Shown: positions 9,035-17,472, numbered from the stretch's first letter. The stretch is 64,000 nt of DNA from Bacillota bacterium (GCA_023411215.1 JAEYOY010000021.1:1-64000); one strand, 5' to 3'. Notes: a model not told the origin generated them from the sequence alone. Translations and numbers: made by a program.

Positions 9035-10120
9035 CTAAAAGCCCTGTATCACGTCCTCATCCAACAGCTTGAGAAGCTCTACGGCTAGCTTCACACTATT
9101 CTCATAATCATAATAGGTAGAGATCCCGTAGTGCGTATGGGCATAACGAACCGGGACACCGATTACTATGGTCGGAATACCCTGATGGGTCAGATGAATC
9201 ACGGAGCCGTTCGTTGATCCTCCGGCTCTAACCGCTTCCTGGACTGGTATATTTCGCTTTGCAGCTGTATCCAGCGCAAAACGTTGAAATCTGGGATTCG
9301 TAATCATCTTTGCATCCATATGGCGAAGCATTGGGCCTTTTTTGATGGCTGTCTGTATCTCATAGCTGTCAACACTGGTATCATCGGCAGGGCAGCCTTC
9401 GAATACGATGGCGATGTCCGGCTTGATTAATCGAGTAGTAACCGTACTTCCTCTGGCTCCTACCTCTTCCTGGGTAGCAATTCCTGCAACAACATCGACG
9501 GCAAGCTTTTCCCCTTGAAGAGCACGAAGCGTATCGATAACACCGGCACAACCGACACGATTGTCAAAAGCCTTTCCCATCATAATATCATGCTTCTCAT
9601 CATATTCGAAATCCACATAGGGTACTACCGGTTCCCCTATCCGAATCTTAAATTCCTTGATAGCTTCCTCCTTCGAGGTTGCTCCTACATCAATCGTCAT
9701 CTGCTTGATATCGATGGGGGCATTCTTCTCCTTCTCACTCAAATAATGTGGTGGCTTGCTGGTGATAATTCCTGGGATATACTCATAATCAGAATTTCGT
9801 ACCCATACCTTATGAGCGGGAATATTATAATTTACCCAGGAGCCCAGAGGAACAATCTGCAAGGTTCCATTGGGTCGAATGGAATGAACCATAAAACCAA
9901 CCTCATCACTATGGGCATCCAGTTGCACCACTCGTCGATTACCGGTATTGCCATTACGATAAATAAAAAGATTACGAAGTGTATCCTCCTTAATCTCTCC
10001 TAGACCTTCGCTGTAGCTGCGAAGCAGCTCTACTACCTTATCTTCAAAACCGGCAACACCCATCGCATTTGACAGTTCCTGTATTCTGCGGATGCTTTCC
10101 GTCTTATTCAAATAACTCAT
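9035..10120 (-). CDS. M42-family metallo-aminopeptidase
   Basis: A 361-residue cytoplasmic di-metal peptidase of the glutamyl-aminopeptidase/tetrahedral (TET) group. Metal and catalytic residues are in place: His in LDAHSDEVGF, Asp in GKAFDNRVGC, paired Glu in ATQEEVGARG, Asp/Glu in VFEGCPADD, and the last His in RYAHTHYGI. The family forms self-compartmentalised complexes that trim peptides to amino acids. GGAGGAAGATTGAG precedes the ATG. Monocistronic, by spacing. Confidence 0.92.
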   Translation of the reverse strand: MSYLNKTESIRRIQELSNAMGVAGFEDKVVELLRSYSEGLGEIKEDTLRNLFIYRNGNTGNRRVVQLDAHSDEVGFMVHSIRPNGTLQIVPLGSWVNYNIPAHKVWVRNSDYEYIPGIITSKPPHYLSEKEKNAPIDIKQMTIDVGATSKEEAIKEFKIRIGEPVVPYVDFEYDEKHDIMMGKAFDNRVGCAGVIDTLRALQGEKLAVDVVAGIATQEEVGARGSTVTTRLIKPDIAIVFEGCPADDTSVDSYEIQTAIKKGPMLRHMDAKMITNPRFQRFALDTAAKRNIPVQEAVRAGGSTNGSVIHLTHQGIPTIVIGVPVRYAHTHYGISTYYDYENSVKLAVELLKLLDEDVIQGF

Positions 10121-10210
10121 CTCAATCTTCCTCCATCTTAATTTGAAATTCTATATATTATGATTTAATATTATATTCCTCTTAATAGCTTATTCATATT
10201 TTACCCTATC

Positions 10211-11056
10211 CTATCGATACAGTACAACGATCACTGCTCCGACAAAGATCAGAACCGCCGAGAGAATTCGCTTTCTACGCTCCCTCTCCTTGAAAAGGAT
10301 ACTGCTGATCACAGTAGTGATCACAATATTCAACATGTTAAGAGTCTTTACATAGGTCTGACCGGAGGATATCTGACTGATACTCTGCACGGCTAACATT
10401 TGAAACAAAAACTCTATTACCCACAGCACCGCCTGAATAATCAGGTGTTTATCAACAATCATAACCCTCTTTGTCTTTGTCTTAGCCACACCGTACATCA
10501 GAACCGCTGAGGAAATGGTCCAGATTAGCGAGTAGGTGATGGCAGAGGACGCACCTATGGCAATTTTATCAACCGAAGTGGTAAATCCCAACAAAATCGA
10601 AACCAAAAGCATCCATACGCTTGCTTTATTTATCTTCATGCGACCGCCTTGAAGGTTGATTGTAAAAGCTCCGATACAAACCAGTAGGATTCCGATCAGT
10701 GCCATTGTATCCGGAAGCTCGCGGTATAATAACATGCTCCAGACGACAACAAAAATCGGTATGCACCCCAGCCAAGGTGTCGTTAGCGATAAATCCTCCG
10801 TCTTAATTAGCCTGAGACGGATCAGGGTGGCAACAGCGGTGATAATCACGGTAAGCAGTGTAACCCCGATAAAAACAGGAGGATTGGCAATGATAATATT
10901 CCCTTGGAATGCGATGATTATGAATAGGATGCTACCATAAAATCTTGTTGTAAAGCTGATGATCTCCGGAGATTGCCTTATGTATTTCTTAATATACAAC
11001 TCTCTAAGGCTGACAAATATTCCGGATATGATTGCAAAAAGTATCCATAATTCCAT
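10211..11056 (-). CDS. EamA/DMT-superfamily transporter
   Basis: About 281 residues with ten hydrophobic helices arranged as two EamA repeats of five. The sequence from MELWILFAIISGI to VGAVIVVLYR is typical of drug/metabolite transporters, which export amino acids or other small metabolites; the substrate is unknown. Start placed at the ATG at 11056, preceded by GGAG ten bases upstream; the longer frame to 11122 adds a hydrophilic stretch without a ribosome site. Confidence 0.85.
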   Translation of the reverse strand: MELWILFAIISGIFVSLRELYIKKYIRQSPEIISFTTRFYGSILFIIIAFQGNIIIANPPVFIGVTLLTVIITAVATLIRLRLIKTEDLSLTTPWLGCIPIFVVVWSMLLYRELPDTMALIGILLVCIGAFTINLQGGRMKINKASVWMLLVSILLGFTTSVDKIAIGASSAITYSLIWTISSAVLMYGVAKTKTKRVMIVDKHLIIQAVLWVIEFLFQMLAVQSISQISSGQTYVKTLNMLNIVITTVISSILFKERERRKRILSAVLIFVGAVIVVLYR

Positions 11057-11221
11057 CTGACTTATTCTCCGATCCGAATGCGTTAGTTTATTCTGCCCAG
11101 ATTTCTTTGAGCTTTCGTGCAATCTATTTCAACTGATATACATCTTCATTATAGCATTTTATATGATGATGGAAAAGCTTACAATAGTCATTATATAACA
11201 TTTATAAAAAATGCTGAAATA

Positions 11222-11276
11222 TGCTCCCTCCAAAGGGGACAAGCAAGTGATACAACCTGTCTTTTTAGAGGGAGCA
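11222..11276 (-). terminator. Hairpin terminator
   Basis: TGCTCCCTC (11222-11230) pairs with GAGGGAGCA (11268-11276), extended by a wobble-rich inner stem around GGGGACA/TGTCTTTT. On the minus strand a T-rich tract follows a few bases later. It follows the DUF3793 gene. Confidence 0.6.
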
Positions 11277-11330
11277 ATATATACTCATTTATTCGAATTA
11301 ATACATTGATTATCTGCAAATGAACTTTTC

Positions 11331-11993
11331 TTAATAGGTAAGTAGCTCCCATAAAATCCGCTGATATTGTTCCGACTCCTCCCTGCATAGGGATAGGAAC
11401 TCACTTTTTGCCTCTACTCGCTTTACTGCCCTAGCCCTCATATGGCGGAAGGATAAAAAGGCTGTCTCTGCAACCTGAATTCTGCCATAAACCTTCCACA
11501 TACCACAGAGAAGATAGTTCCTGCCATGGTTGCGGATAAAGCCCTCCACATCAGTAAGAGGATATCCCAGGAAGAGACCGATCTCATGTGGAAATTCCCC
11601 GGTTATCCAGTAGTTACGATATCTTCTACCAAGAAGCCCTAGCACAGAAGCCATTTGTTCCTTCAATACAGAATAGCCATAGCTCTCCAGGAAGGTCTGG
11701 CGCAGTCCCATTGTTATAGATGGATAAAGTAACTCCTCATTATACAGAAACAGATATAATCTGGTCTCCGTCTCCTGGAAAGTGATATAACTGCAGGAAA
11801 AAAGCTTAAGATATTTCACTAGAGGAGTATAGAAATCCTGTAAATCAAAAAATAGGCTTTTATCAATTAATAGCAGGCTGGCGGGCTTCACCTTCAAAAG
11901 TGTGGGCATGCATTGATGTGCTAAGATCATGCATATTTTATATTCCGCAGTAGCTGACTTACCCCAATAGCCGGCAAATATCATAGGAAACAC
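11331..11993 (-). CDS. DUF3793 family protein
   Basis: 220 residues. It matches the clostridial DUF3793 pattern by eye: an N-terminal helical part and the conserved HEIGLFLGYPLTDVEGFI and CGMWKVYGRIQVAE segments near residues 135-180. The function is unknown; family members are restricted to anaerobic Bacillota and often lie near redox or flavodoxin genes, which are not seen here. No signal peptide or membrane helix. The N-terminal MFPMIFAGYWGKSAT follows a weak ribosome site (AAAAGGAAAAGGATG). Confidence 0.75.
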   Translation of the reverse strand: MFPMIFAGYWGKSATAEYKICMILAHQCMPTLLKVKPASLLLIDKSLFFDLQDFYTPLVKYLKLFSCSYITFQETETRLYLFLYNEELLYPSITMGLRQTFLESYGYSVLKEQMASVLGLLGRRYRNYWITGEFPHEIGLFLGYPLTDVEGFIRNHGRNYLLCGMWKVYGRIQVAETAFLSFRHMRARAVKRVEAKSEFLSLCREESEQYQRILWELLTY

Positions 11994-12063
11994 ATCCTTT
12001 TCCTTTTAATATTGCTAGCATATGTAGTTTGCCGCCACCTCATACAGGATGACCAGTCTTTTC

Positions 12064-12189
12064 TTAATTTGTCTCAGCTTCCTTGATATAATGGTCCAGT
12101 AGCTTGTAGATCCAACTCCTTAGCTCTGAGAATGCAAATCCCGCCTCCTCTGCTCTCAGGGTATTCAGGGAGAAATCCTCTCCACCATT
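12064..12189 (-). pseudogene. C-terminal remainder of the interrupted epimerase
   Basis: Read in the same frame past the TAA at 12190-12192, the sequence continues for 41 codons (NGGEDFSLNTLRAEEAGF ... SWIYKLLDHYIKEAETN) to a TAA at 12064. This matches the C-terminal helix region of NAD-dependent epimerases, where the D-W-I-Y-x-L-L-D-x-Y pattern is common. No start codon with a ribosome site precedes it, so it is presumably untranslated unless the stop is read through. Confidence 0.75.
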
Positions 12190-12936
12190 TTAAGGTGCTG
12201 CTTCCGCGTCAGAATGAAGAATCGGCTTCTTTCCGGTCCTTTTCTCGATATAGGCAAAGATTTCTTCCAGCGTCATTGTTCCCTTACTACAGGCATTGAC
12301 CGTTCCGACCAGCTTAGAGCCGGCAAGCCAGGATATAAAATCACCTGCCTCAGAGGACTGTATGAAAGAGATTGCAGCTTGTGTATTATCTACCTGCATC
12401 GGAATACCCTTTATGATCTTCTCTACATAATAATATAACCGCTTTGTATAATCATCCTCTCCTATGACATAGGGTAGGCGAACCGCTGCTGAGGACAAAG
12501 CAGGATATGACTGAACTAATGCACATTCTGCCTGTCGCTTAATCTCATCATAGGTATAGTCCTCCCGATTACACCAGACGAGCGGATAAGTATCTGGGAT
12601 ATAATCCTCTTCCTTTGTATCAAGTCCAAGCTCCGGATACACGGATGCACTGGAGGTTAAGATATATCTTCCACATCCGACTGCTTCAAGAAGATACTTA
12701 ACATCATTGGAACAATAAGCAATATTATCACAAATTACATCATAAAACTCTCCCCGGAAGGCTCTTTTTAGTGCTTCCGGATCGCATCGGTCCACTGTGA
12801 CGCGGTGAATGCAGTCCCCGAAATCATCCTTCGTATTGCCTCTGGTTGCAATTGTAACCTCATGCTTCTCTCGTAAAAGTGCCCGTACCAAATGCACTCC
12901 AAAGAATCTGGTGCCACCTACTACTAATATCTTCAT
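12190..12936 (-). CDS. NAD-dependent epimerase/dehydratase (extended SDR), prematurely stopped
   Basis: 248 residues before an in-frame TAA; the intact frame would give 290. The N-terminus MKILVVGGTRFFG holds the Rossmann GxxxFxG loop, the active-site triad region shows TSSASVYPE and Y-x-x-x-K-like DEIKRQ, and AAVRLPYVIGEDD follows. Relatives act on nucleotide sugars or related substrates; the product is not identifiable. Start at ATG 12936 with GGGGGAAAAGG upstream, rather than the frame start at 13005. The stop sits where a Tyr codon would fit (AAP-stop-NGGED), suggesting TAT/TAC to TAA. Loss of the C-terminal part probably weakens folding. Confidence 0.8.
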   Translation of the reverse strand: MKILVVGGTRFFGVHLVRALLREKHEVTIATRGNTKDDFGDCIHRVTVDRCDPEALKRAFRGEFYDVICDNIAYCSNDVKYLLEAVGCGRYILTSSASVYPELGLDTKEEDYIPDTYPLVWCNREDYTYDEIKRQAECALVQSYPALSSAAVRLPYVIGEDDYTKRLYYYVEKIIKGIPMQVDNTQAAISFIQSSEAGDFISWLAGSKLVGTVNACSKGTMTLEEIFAYIEKRTGKKPILHSDAEAAP

Positions 12937-12970
12937 CCTTTTCCCCCATTCCTTTGCCTGGTAATTCAAT

Positions 12971-13162
12971 TTAAATAATTTCCTGAATCCTACCCACCTG
13001 TCCATCGGTTAACATTACTTTAATGCCATGAGGATGAAAGCTACTGTTGGTCAGTATTTTTCCGACTGTTCCTTCTGTTAGCTTTCCCGTCTTTTGATCA
13101 GCTTTCAATACAATTTTTACCCTTGCACCGATTTTAACATCGGATCTATTTTGCCCGTTCAT
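12971..13162 (-). CDS. ywbE: YwbE family protein
   Basis: A 63-residue protein of the YwbE/DUF2196 family, recognised from MNGQNRSDVKIGARV, LKADQKTGKLTEGTV and SSFHPHGIKVMLTDGQVGR. The family is a small KOW/SH3-like fold of unknown function, widespread in Bacillota. Start at ATG 13162 with GGAGAAAAG directly upstream; the longer frame to 13231 runs into unrelated repeat-derived DNA. Confidence 0.85.
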   Translation of the reverse strand: MNGQNRSDVKIGARVKIVLKADQKTGKLTEGTVGKILTNSSFHPHGIKVMLTDGQVGRIQEII

Positions 13163-13184
13163 CTTTTCTCCTTTTTTACCTACC

Positions 13185-13304
13185 CTATTTACAATCATCT
13201 CTCTGCACAACGTCGAAGAATCGGTCAACAATATCGTTTACGAATTTCTCGGCAAGGACATATGTTTCAAACGGTTCTTGAACAGGAGCGTTACGCTCGT
13301 GATG
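13185..13304 (-). pseudogene. Orphan C-terminal gene fragment
   Basis: A 39-residue open frame without a start codon (HHERNAPVQEPFETYVLAEK ... then FVNDIVDRFFDVVQRDDCK) ends at TAG, 22 bases before ywbE. Composition looks like a real protein C-terminus. It begins exactly where homology to the nucleoside phosphorylase gene (134-bp repeat) stops, so it appears to be the tail of a deleted gene. The parent family was not recognised. Confidence 0.5.
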
Positions 13305-13416
13305 TTACATATGAAAAACATGAAACCGCAACCTTAGGAAACCCCTCTATCGTCTGTATCATATCAAATGCATTAATAACGGCACTTTTATTAATATCAA
13401 ATTCTTCGAGCAACAT
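13291..13416 (-). pseudogene. 5' fragment of a nucleoside phosphorylase gene
   Basis: A copy of the first 38 codons of the intact gene at 16708-17472, with its AGGAGGT ribosome site. Residues read MLLEEFDINKSAVINAFDMI and onward to CFSYVT, then SRA and a stop in foreign sequence. It starts with ATG where the intact gene has GTG. Only four bases differ over 134, so the duplication is recent. Confidence 0.85.
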
Positions 13417-13435
13417 CAATAATTACCTCCTTGCA
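13302..13435. repeat. 134-bp duplication, copy 1 (truncated gene start)
   Basis: Matches 17358-17491 at 130 of 134 positions by eye. It covers the ribosome site and first codons of the nucleoside phosphorylase. The ends are abrupt, with a GAGCGTTACGCTC palindrome at 13287-13299 next to the inner end. Confidence 0.9.
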
Positions 13436-13462
13436 TTCTTGTTTATCACAACATTACCGTAA

Positions 13463-13493
13463 ATTCGTTTATTCGCAATCGATAACAGCGAAT
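13463..13493. promoter_or_regulatory. Shared operator-like motif, copy 1
   Basis: ATTCGTTT-N17-GCGAAT, an ATTCG/CGAAT inverted repeat, lies 47 bases upstream of the truncated phosphorylase start. Similar pairs occur at 14328-14357 and 15804-15837. Confidence 0.4.
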
Positions 13494-13530
13494 CTCTTTT
13501 GCATATATGGAGTAATTAAGATAATTTGTT

Positions 13531-14301
13531 TTATACATATTTAGTTCTTAATTCATCCAGCCTTTTCGCTCTTTCAAACGCTTTATGTATAAATTCATCC
13601 GCTGACAAATATAAATAATCCCAATTCATAACCTCAATTGCTGTCGAACCTGAGTAACCCGTCTCTGCTACTTCTTTCATAATTGTAGGCCAATCAAGCG
13701 CACCGTCAAATGGTAGCCGGTGGGTATGCTTCCCCTCATTATCATGCAAATGTAGCGCCATCATTCGAGAACCGTACATGGATAATAAATCCCTGTCTGA
13801 ATAATGTCGATAATGATGTGCACAGTCATAACAAAAACCGATACGAGGGGAATCTACTTGCTCCAGAATAAACGCTAAATTGGTAAGGTTCTGCAAATTC
13901 TCCAATGCGACATTTATACCCAACTTTTCCGCTTTTTCAACGATTCTCTTGATTCTATCAAGTCCCAATTTATTATATGGCCTGTCTTCGTTGGGCAAGT
14001 GCACCACCATAGTACTAATATCAAATTCTGCGCAATCTGCAACACATTGTAAATAGCAATTGATTGTGTATTCACCGTCTAAATTATCAAGCCAGATATA
14101 ATCTTGGACTTGGAATGGTGTGTGGATATTTTCTATAAAAAGACCCGATTCGCGCGCTATATGCGGCCCCTCTCGATAATCGTTCCGACCAAGGTGTTCA
14201 CTCCACCATAGTAAAACGCCATCAAATCCCGCTTTTTTAATTAACTGATAACGCTCCTTAACCGGTAATTCATAACCAAACCAATCGTAAATAGTAATCA
14301 T
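13531..14301 (-). CDS. Sugar phosphate isomerase/epimerase-like TIM-barrel protein
   Basis: 256 residues of the xylose-isomerase-like TIM-barrel (AP endonuclease 2) superfamily. Metal-site motifs are visible: NIHTPFQ, VVHLPNEDR, ALENLQN carrying a Glu, CYDCAHHYRH with Asp/His, MALHLHDNEGKHTHRLPF, and AIEVMNWD with the last Glu. Family members isomerise or epimerise keto sugars or act on inositol derivatives; the substrate is unknown. ATG at 14301 follows GAAGGAGATCTTGG. It stands alone with an operator-like motif about 30 bases upstream. Confidence 0.85.
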   Translation of the reverse strand: MITIYDWFGYELPVKERYQLIKKAGFDGVLLWWSEHLGRNDYREGPHIARESGLFIENIHTPFQVQDYIWLDNLDGEYTINCYLQCVADCAEFDISTMVVHLPNEDRPYNKLGLDRIKRIVEKAEKLGINVALENLQNLTNLAFILEQVDSPRIGFCYDCAHHYRHYSDRDLLSMYGSRMMALHLHDNEGKHTHRLPFDGALDWPTIMKEVAETGYSGSTAIEVMNWDYLYLSADEFIHKAFERAKRLDELRTKYV

Positions 14302-14327
14302 AATCCAAGATCTCCTTCGCTAATTAT

Positions 14328-14357
14328 ATCGTTTCGTATTATATAAATAAAGCGAAT
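14328..14357. promoter_or_regulatory. Shared operator-like motif, copy 2
   Basis: ATCGTTT-N17-GCGAAT, 27 bases before the TIM-barrel start; one base from the other two copies in the left half. Confidence 0.35.
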
Positions 14358-14377
14358 CACTCAAATTCTCTTAAAGC

Positions 14378-14617
14378 TTATTTTATCGGTATTTTATTAA
14401 TTTCCCAATCTGTCGGGCCTTGATTTTGAGGGATGTACTTTGTCCAATAATCTCCTGTTTCTTGATCAAATATTACAAGAGTATCACCATGTGTGATCAT
14501 TTGATATCTTGCTTGCTGAGTTTTTAGGTTAGTTAGCCCGTGAAAAACTAGCCCTCCTAAAATAGTGAATCCGATAATTATTGACAGACATATTGCAAAG
14601 ATTGAACTTTTTTTCAC
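14378..14617 (-). CDS. Small membrane-anchored protein of unknown function
   Basis: 79 residues: a KK-positive start, one hydrophobic helix (about 5-27, FAICLSIIIGFTILGGLVFH), then a soluble tail of about 50 residues with HGDTLVIFDQETGDYWTKYI. The tail resembles short beta-strand segments that often begin with a repeated value/display motif, but no family was recognised. Probably N-in with the tail outside. AGGAATAGGTG precedes the start. Apparently monocistronic. Confidence 0.6.
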   Translation of the reverse strand: MKKSSIFAICLSIIIGFTILGGLVFHGLTNLKTQQARYQMITHGDTLVIFDQETGDYWTKYIPQNQGPTDWEINKIPIK

Positions 14618-14762
14618 ACCTATTCCTCCGGTACTTTAGTTGGTTTCACTATTTCTAAATATTGTGTTTATATGTTCTACATATAATGCTTATGCCTTTA
14701 ATATGAATTTGAAAGCTTCTCCACAAATTTGAAGTTATCTATTTCCCCATATCTTAAATATC

Positions 14763-15215
14763 TCAATTAACATCAATCCTATATATCCTGGAATCCTCTC
14801 CTTGCATATCTTTCATTATTTGATAGAATGAATATCCATACTTTTCGTACAGTCCAGTCTCGCCGGTTGAAATATAAAGATGTCTGGATCCATTACTTTT
14901 AGCAGTGATATATGCGAACTCTAAAAGGATTCCCATATATCGATGTCCTCTATACTGAGGAAAAGTATATACAAATCCTATCCAAGGATTAAGGTCGGTG
15001 TCTCTCACATCATCCACCTCAGCTAGAGTGCAGAATGACACTAACTTCTGACTATCCGTCAGCAAAAAAACTTTCGTTGTCTCTCCACACAACTCTCTTA
15101 ATTCATTTTTATTCAATAAGTCATACAAATATTGTCCTGCTCCCCAGTCGCTCTTTTTAATCTGATTTAACCAATATTCTTTATCTTCTAAGCTATAAAA
15201 CTCTTTAACTTCCAT
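14763..15215 (-). CDS. GNAT-family N-acetyltransferase
   Basis: 150 residues. The acetyl-CoA loop is seen as FPQYRGHRYMG (about 95-105), after a strand WIGFVYTF; the C-terminal HLYISTGETGLYEKYGY is the usual beta5-alpha4 end. The N-terminus holds KEFYSLEDKEYWLNQI, a substrate region without recognisable specificity. AGGAGAAAAG precedes the ATG. The acceptor is unknown. Confidence 0.85.
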   Translation of the reverse strand: MEVKEFYSLEDKEYWLNQIKKSDWGAGQYLYDLLNKNELRELCGETTKVFLLTDSQKLVSFCTLAEVDDVRDTDLNPWIGFVYTFPQYRGHRYMGILLEFAYITAKSNGSRHLYISTGETGLYEKYGYSFYQIMKDMQGEDSRIYRIDVN

Positions 15216-15265
15216 CTTTTCTCCTCACAGTAAAAATTCAAATTTGCCTATGTACAAGGCATTAC

Positions 15266-15287
15266 TTCATAAACATAATGGGAAATA
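15266..15287. repeat. Spacer repeat, copy A
   Basis: ttcataaacataatgggaaata, upstream of the first GNAT. The same core recurs in the next two intergenic spacers (15852-15870 and 16625-16639). Confidence 0.6.
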
Positions 15288-15293
15288 CGGTTC

Positions 15294-15758
15294 TTACTCA
15301 TTAGGAGTTTGCGTAAAGCAGAAGATGTCCTCTCTATTATCGCCTTCTTCGAACGTTTCTCCAGTTGGGACAAAGCCTGCAGATTCGTAGATATGCTTTC
15401 CTCTCAAATTATTTGGATCAGTACTAAGATAAATCTTAATATCTCCGTAGTTGAGAAGCATATCAGCAATAATGATTTTCAAAGCACATTTGCCATAACC
15501 TTTTCCTTGATAACGTTCATCGATCATAAATCGGCACAATTCATATGCATTCAATTCATTACTAAATCCGTACATAGTGAAGCCTATCAGCAGTCTATCC
15601 TTTGCTATACCTTTGATCACCCATCCCTTCTCATAAACAGATTGAGCTATAGAAAACGAGTTACTTGCAACGAATTTCTGACCTTCCAGGCCAGGATTAA
15701 GCCCACAAATTTCCATCCAGTTATCCGCTGTTATATCAACAAGTTGTATGTTATCCAT
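15294..15758 (-). CDS. GNAT-family N-acetyltransferase, SpeG/BltD-like
   Basis: 154 residues. Acetyl-CoA loop DERYQGKGYGKCAL (about 80-92), then YLSTDPNNLRGKHIYESAGF, typical of polyamine and related acetyltransferases. YELCRFMIDERYQGKGYG is close to the spermine/spermidine acetyltransferase pattern, so a diamine or polyamine acceptor is plausible but not proven. Weak AGGAATG ribosome site. Preceded by copy 3 of the operator-like motif. Confidence 0.85.
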   Translation of the reverse strand: MDNIQLVDITADNWMEICGLNPGLEGQKFVASNSFSIAQSVYEKGWVIKGIAKDRLLIGFTMYGFSNELNAYELCRFMIDERYQGKGYGKCALKIIIADMLLNYGDIKIYLSTDPNNLRGKHIYESAGFVPTGETFEEGDNREDIFCFTQTPNE

Positions 15759-15803
15759 TATACATTCCTTTCATAATTCGTATTTATCATTGTATTAAAA
15801 CAG

Positions 15804-15837
15804 ATTCGTTTCTTTGTATTCGCCACCAAATGCGAAT
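15804..15837. promoter_or_regulatory. Shared operator-like motif, copy 3
   Basis: ATTCGTTT-N20-GCGAAT lies 46 bases before the second GNAT start. Confidence 0.35.
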
Positions 15838-15851
15838 TATCAATCTGCCAA

Positions 15852-15870
15852 ATAAACATAATGGGAAATA
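15852..15870. repeat. Spacer repeat, copy B
   Basis: ataaacataatgggaaata followed by gttctt, between the HD hydrolase stop and the second GNAT start. Confidence 0.6.
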
Positions 15871-16015
15871 GTTCTTCACCATTTAGAAAGAATGTGGATT
15901 ACTTAGACAATTTTGCTATCTCCCAAATAACCTCTGAACCATAAGCAGAATTAATCGTTCTCCTTAGTATAAGAAGTCATATCGCTAATTATAAGGTAAT
16001 TGTGAACGCGGAGTT

Positions 16016-16579
16016 TTACTTTACTTCATTAATCTTTTGTATGGTATCTTCACGAACAGCTTGTCTTAACGATTGCAAATAATCGGAGAACGCAACCTTA
16101 TCATCTGCGTAGGTTAAATTGAGATCAAATTCTTTCGGAATCCAGGTAGATAAGTCGGACATATTGTGCTGAATCACTGCTTCAAGACCATCAATGGCTT
16201 TATAAATCCTGGCTTCAACTGTTTTACGCTCTGCCATTTCCTCATAAAGTTCTCGCATTTCTATTGCATATTCCTCTGGCAAGGAATCAACCCAGTTATA
16301 CAGCAGCTTCTCTTCTGTCTGCTCGTGGGCTTGACTCTTTTCAAAAGCAGGAATATCTCCGGTAAAGCTTTCTCCTAAATCATGAATAATGCACATTCTG
16401 ATCACCTTATCCATATCAGCTTCAGGGAATTCATCCCTCATAAAGAAAGCCATCAAGGTCATCATCCAGCTATGTTCCGCAACACTCTCGCGTCTGCCTT
16501 TGGAAGTATAGCAATGGCGAGTTGTATCTTTCAGTCTTTCGGCGACCAATAATGCATCCAATAATTTTCTTGCTTCCAT
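16016..16579 (-). CDS. HD-domain hydrolase, YfbR/5'-deoxynucleotidase-like
   Basis: About 187 residues. Motifs in order: RHCYTSKGRRESVAEHSW (metal His), RMCIIHDLGESFTGDIP (the HD pair), and a late Asp in AIDGLEAVIQHN. This set and spacing match the YfbR/HDDC2 family, which dephosphorylates deoxynucleoside monophosphates. Start placed at the ATG at 16579, as GGAGGAG lies directly upstream and would otherwise be coding. May function in nucleotide salvage with the phosphorylase just upstream. Confidence 0.88.
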   Translation of the reverse strand: MEARKLLDALLVAERLKDTTRHCYTSKGRRESVAEHSWMMTLMAFFMRDEFPEADMDKVIRMCIIHDLGESFTGDIPAFEKSQAHEQTEEKLLYNWVDSLPEEYAIEMRELYEEMAERKTVEARIYKAIDGLEAVIQHNMSDLSTWIPKEFDLNLTYADDKVAFSDYLQSLRQAVREDTIQKINEVK

Positions 16580-16624
16580 ATTCATCTCCTCCACAAAATC
16601 AAATTATCTATGTGTTTGCCTTTA

Positions 16625-16639
16625 TTTCATAAACATAAT
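16625..16639. repeat. Spacer repeat, copy C
   Basis: ttcataaacataata between the phosphorylase stop and HD hydrolase start; shares the core and an upstream tttgcct with copy A. Confidence 0.5.
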
Positions 16640-16707
16640 AGAGCTCTTCCATCATTACTGCTGTACCTATTGTTTACAAATCTCAACATAGGTAGAATTT
16701 ATTACTA

Positions 16708-17472
16708 CTATGACAGTTTTACAGCCAATTCCATAGCCAATAATGCAACCCTATCCTTCTCTAAAATTTCTGCTGAATTTGAGAGACTTCGAGCATCCCA
16801 TTGTTCATTATCCAAGTTATCTGCCGCATAAAAGAATTGAAAGACTTCCTTTTTTCTAAATTCAGCCAATGCTGCAACAGCTGAACATTCCATATCCACG
16901 CAAATGCATCCAGATTCTTTTCGTCTATTTACTTTTTCACGAGTCTCTCTATAACATGCATCTGTCGTCCAAACCTTCCCTATTGTGTATGTACAATTAT
17001 GCTGTTCTAATATTTGTATAAATTCATTCTGATACCTTTTATTTACTTGAATTACATCGGATGCAAGTGCATAATGATAACTGGTTCCTTCATCTCTCAT
17101 TGCAGTGTTTGGTATAATAATGGAACAATCTTTTATATCACCATCTAATACGCCACAAGTTCCAAAAAGTACAATTTTTTCTACGCCCATAGCAAATATG
17201 TCCTCTAATACAGCAACACATCCAGCAGCTCCCACACATGACATAAACAATGCGATTTCTGCTCCATTATAGATTACTTTATATACTGGGATTTTCATAT
17301 TGGCAGTTCCTGTAGATTCAATTGGAACACCATTAAATTCTTTGAGTAGCCTTTCAAATGTTACATATGAAAAACATGAAACCGCAACCTTAGGAAACCC
17401 CTCTATAATCTGTATCATATCAAATGCATTAATAACGGCACTTTCATTAATATCAAATTCTTCGAGCAACAC
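16708..17472 (-). CDS. Phosphorylase-superfamily nucleoside phosphorylase
   Basis: 254 residues of the PNP/uridine phosphorylase (PNP_UDP_1) fold. Landmarks are CVGAAGCVAVLED, VLFGTCGVLDGDI (phosphate-site Gly loop), AMRDEGTSYHY, and the nucleoside-binding VDMECSAVAALAEF (Met-Glu pair). It is closest by eye to the uridine phosphorylase type, cleaving nucleosides with phosphate; hexameric and cytoplasmic in the family. It starts with GTG seven bases after AGGAGGT; the copy at 13416 has ATG instead. Its 5' 114 bases plus leader are duplicated at 13302-13435. Confidence 0.88.
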   Translation of the reverse strand: MLLEEFDINESAVINAFDMIQIIEGFPKVAVSCFSYVTFERLLKEFNGVPIESTGTANMKIPVYKVIYNGAEIALFMSCVGAAGCVAVLEDIFAMGVEKIVLFGTCGVLDGDIKDCSIIIPNTAMRDEGTSYHYALASDVIQVNKRYQNEFIQILEQHNCTYTIGKVWTTDACYRETREKVNRRKESGCICVDMECSAVAALAEFRKKEVFQFFYAADNLDNEQWDARSLSNSAEILEKDRVALLAMELAVKLS

